Assembly (NCBI GenBank): GCA_947307055.1 | Contig: CAMZHX010000011.1 | Coordinates: 1-64,000 of the forward strand | Direction of reading: 5' to 3' | Origin: an uncultured Selenomonadales bacterium | Lineage (GTDB): Bacteria > Bacillota > Negativicutes > Selenomonadales > Selenomonadaceae | DNA length: 64,000 nt | Part shown: positions 62,236 through 64,000 of the stretch, piece by piece | Numbering within the stretch: position 1 is the first letter of the stretch | Layout of the letters: every line of letters starts with the position of its first letter | Position numbers and translations under genes: made by a program | The notes under the pieces: model-generated | Told to the model about the DNA's origin: nothing | Databases searched by the model: none | The model's input: the letters and a program-made list of their open reading frames with translations, nothing else

Positions 62236-63373
62236 GATTCAAATGCTCCTCGTAAGTGTAGGCGTAATGATTGTGACCGCTGCGGTCGGCGACGAAGTAA
62301 AGATAATCGGTGTTGGCGGGTTGCAAGACAGCTTCAATCGACGCCATACCAGGATTAGCAATCGGACCCGGCGGCAGTCCCACATGCTGATAAGTGTTGT
62401 ACGGCGAATCAATTTGCGTGTCCTCAATCGTGACCTCTTCCTTTGGCGAGTCCATTAAATATTGTAACGTCGCGTCGGTTTGGAGCGGCATATTTAATTT
62501 TAATCGCTTCAATAAAACTTGCGCGACAATCGCTCTATCCTCCGGAAATCTGACTTCGCGCTCGACCATAGACGCCAAAGTTATCAAGTCGTAAATCGAC
62601 AAATCCATTTTGGCAGCTTGCGCCCGCATTGCCGGCGTCAATTTCTCGTCGAAAGTGTTCGCCATTAGGTTCAAAATTTCGTCAATCTCAACGTCGTTTT
62701 CGACAGTGTAGGTGTCGGGGAAAAGAAAACCTTCCGCCGCGAAGAAAACATTTTTATGTTTGTGCATGTAGTCGAAGGGCGCGAAATTTTCGGCCGCCAT
62801 AAGGAAATCGTCTTTGTTGGCGAGGTCGAGGTTGTAAAGCCGCTCGGCAATCTCCTTGACGCCAAAACCTTCGGGCACCGTGAATTGAATCAATTTTTTC
62901 TCGCCGGTCAAGAGTTTAGCGAAAACGTCATCATAAGCCATACCGGGCGTGAACGTGTAGGAACCAGGCCGGAGCTTGTCGTCGTAGCCGTAAATTCGCG
63001 CCAAAATTCTAAACTTCAACGTGCTGTCGATAACGTCCTTTTCCGCTAGCCTGTCAGCAATTTCCGCCGTCGAAAGTCCTTCACGAATTTTGACGTTGAC
63101 GCGCCTTTCAATTTCGGTGCTCGAATCGGTTTCGGTTTGGGTCGAGGTCGGTTTATGAATTTGCGCGACGGTCGGGTCAGCGAAAATCAAAACTGCGCCG
63201 ATTACCACTATGCAAAAGAAAACTGCGCCCGCCACGCTCGCGACGTACTTAAAAGAAATTTCTTCGCGCAAGCCGTTCACTAATGATTCATGTAATCTTT
63301 TGAGCGCGGAAGGTTTTCTTTCGGAGCGGCGGGAGGGGATTTTTGAAAAATTTTTGTCGTCGGGCTCTATCAT
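62216..63373 (-). CDS. mltG: Endolytic murein transglycosylase
   Basis: MltG cuts nascent peptidoglycan strands and so sets their length. The 385-residue protein has a basic cytoplasmic start, one membrane helix (about 45-66, VASVAGAVFFCIVVIGAVLI), a LysM-like region (RVNVKIREGLSTAEIADRLA) and the YceG domain with FPDTYTVE, the catalytic Glu in ASMVEREV, DATLQYL and SPYNTYQHVGLPPGPI. The ATG overlaps the DUF1292 stop by ATGA. The ruvX-DUF1292-mltG-U32 order is standard in Firmicutes. Confidence 0.95.
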   Translation of the reverse strand: MIEPDDKNFSKIPSRRSERKPSALKRLHESLVNGLREEISFKYVASVAGAVFFCIVVIGAVLIFADPTVAQIHKPTSTQTETDSSTEIERRVNVKIREGLSTAEIADRLAEKDVIDSTLKFRILARIYGYDDKLRPGSYTFTPGMAYDDVFAKLLTGEKKLIQFTVPEGFGVKEIAERLYNLDLANKDDFLMAAENFAPFDYMHKHKNVFFAAEGFLFPDTYTVENDVEIDEILNLMANTFDEKLTPAMRAQAAKMDLSIYDLITLASMVEREVRFPEDRAIVAQVLLKRLKLNMPLQTDATLQYLMDSPKEEVTIEDTQIDSPYNTYQHVGLPPGPIANPGMASIEAVLQPANTDYLYFVADRSGHNHYAYTYEEHLNLVNKYR

Positions 63374-63675
63374 TCTTCTTCATCCAAAAGTTTTTCGTAG
63401 GCCGCTTGAACCTTATCAAATTCCTCGTCGGTGGGCTCGATGTATTCTTCTTGCCCGTCCGCGTTGATGACGATTTTGGCAATGACAACGTCGTCGTCCT
63501 CGCAACCGCAATCGCAACCGTGCTCGTGTTCGTCGTTCTTAATCTCGACCAGCAAGGCATATCTTTCGCCGTCGACAGGGATAATCAATTCCTCGCTGTA
63601 GTAGAAAACGTTGCCGTCCTCGTCGGTCATCTCGACAACAAAATCATCGTCGAAATTTTCTTCTCTCTTATCCAT
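63370..63675 (-). CDS. DUF1292 (YrzB-like) protein with Cys/His cluster
   Basis: A 101-residue acidic protein of the DUF1292 family (DDDFVVEMTDEDGNVFYYSEE, then IVINADGQEEYIEPTDEEFD). Its function is unknown, but it is conserved between ruvX and mltG. A central HEHGCDCGCEDDD cluster could bind a metal. ATG 63675 has GAGG 8 bases upstream, in a stretch of heptamer repeats (63676-63706) that separates it from ruvX. Confidence 0.88.
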   Translation of the reverse strand: MDKREENFDDDFVVEMTDEDGNVFYYSEELIIPVDGERYALLVEIKNDEHEHGCDCGCEDDDVVIAKIVINADGQEEYIEPTDEEFDKVQAAYEKLLDEEE

Positions 63676-63706
63676 TCCAAATTCCTCATTCCTAATTTCT
63701 AATTGC
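63676..63706 (-). repeat. Heptamer repeat at the ruvX-DUF1292 junction
   Basis: Minus-strand AATTAGA/AATTAGG, AATGAGG and AATTTGG units provide both the end of ruvX (its stop is at 63692) and the ribosome site of DUF1292. Confidence 0.7.
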
Positions 63707-64000
63707 ACTTTCAAGCCAGCCTTGCAAGATGTAGACTGCCGCCATTTTGTCGATAACTTTCTTGCGTTTTTTGCGACTTAAATCCGCCTCGATAAGCGAA
63801 CGCGTCGCGGCAACCGTGCTAAGGCGTTCGTCCCAAAAAATTTGCTTGACGTTTGGGAAGCTCGCATTGAGTTTGGCGGCAAATTTTTTTACGAGCTCGC
63901 AACGAGTACCTTCCGTGCCATCCATATTTTTAGGCAAGCCGATAACGAAAACTTCCGCGCCGTATTGCGTGACGAGTTCGCCTAGCCGATTCAAATCATT
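63692..64000 (-). CDS. ruvX: Holliday junction resolvase-like RuvX (YqgF), partial
   Basis: The visible 103 residues are the C-terminal two thirds of a YqgF/RuvX protein: VFVIGLPKNMDGTEG, QIFWDERLSTVAATRSLIEA with the conserved Asp-Glu-Arg, and the final KRKKVIDKMAAVYILQGWLES. The family has an RNase H fold and is linked to 16S rRNA 5' maturation and resolvase-like activity. The N-terminal part lies beyond the right edge. The gene is followed by DUF1292 and mltG as usual. Confidence 0.92.
   Translation of the reverse strand, partial: NDLNRLGELVTQYGAEVFVIGLPKNMDGTEGTRCELVKKFAAKLNASFPNVKQIFWDERLSTVAATRSLIEADLSRKKRKKVIDKMAAVYILQGWLESAIRN

Overview
The window is bacterial chromosome, densely coded and with almost no mobile DNA. 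Gene content and order suggest a Gram-negative-type Firmicute of the Negativicutes (Selenomonas-like). This is inference: two huge surface proteins begin with the FDLQRF tag I associate with selenomonads, MqnA indicates the futalosine menaquinone route, and the ruvX-DUF1292-mltG-U32 and aroQ-pepQ-efp gene orders are typical of Firmicutes. No rRNA or tRNA gene was seen.

Layout. 1-9.2 kb: a partial exported esterase and an ABC-F ATPase start from overlapping divergent promoters. They are followed by a secreted SGNH hydrolase and a leftward housekeeping operon (divIC-like, S1 protein, tilS, hpt, ftsH, asparaginase). 9.3-12 kb: an FkbM methyltransferase, a secreted protein with a near-consensus promoter, and a small EamA-type membrane protein. 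12-16.4 kb: a sucrose operon (EIIABC, two paralogous coiled-coil tail-anchored proteins, GH32 hydrolase). 16.4-18.8 kb: a decayed toxin-antitoxin pair, then gutM, a family II pyrophosphatase with an export signal, and a small membrane protein. 18.8-22.5 kb: mqnA, guaA and metK on the minus strand. 22.5-23.06 kb: a non-coding stretch with a strong promoter, several hairpins and one isolated type I-C-like CRISPR repeat next to the following gene.

23-45.8 kb: three giant repeat-rich, RTX-like genes (1451, about 2778 and 3011 aa) and the wreck of a fourth. They share a C-terminal module but differ in their front halves. One carries a 73-unit Ser-Asp stretch and another an embedded alpha/beta hydrolase with a complete triad. 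45.8-51.6 kb: a divergent ClpX, a nucleoside phosphorylase, an HlyD-type adaptor, trpB behind a short trpB-like leader ORF, and a DedA protein. 51.7-54.9 kb: an AgrC/AgrA-like locus in which two kinase paralogues have lost complementary parts (one keeps the phospho-accepting His, the other the ATPase domain). A convergent regulator has a degenerate receiver fused in front of a good one. 55-64 kb: flavodoxin, cbiT, a membrane acyltransferase-like protein, efp, pepQ, aroQ, acylphosphatase, a BASS transporter, a U32 peptidase, mltG, DUF1292 and partial ruvX, all on the minus strand.

A feature running through the window is a family of degenerate 7-8 bp tandem repeats, often arranged as head-to-head hairpins. 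They sit between genes and also run into the coding ends of at least five genes.
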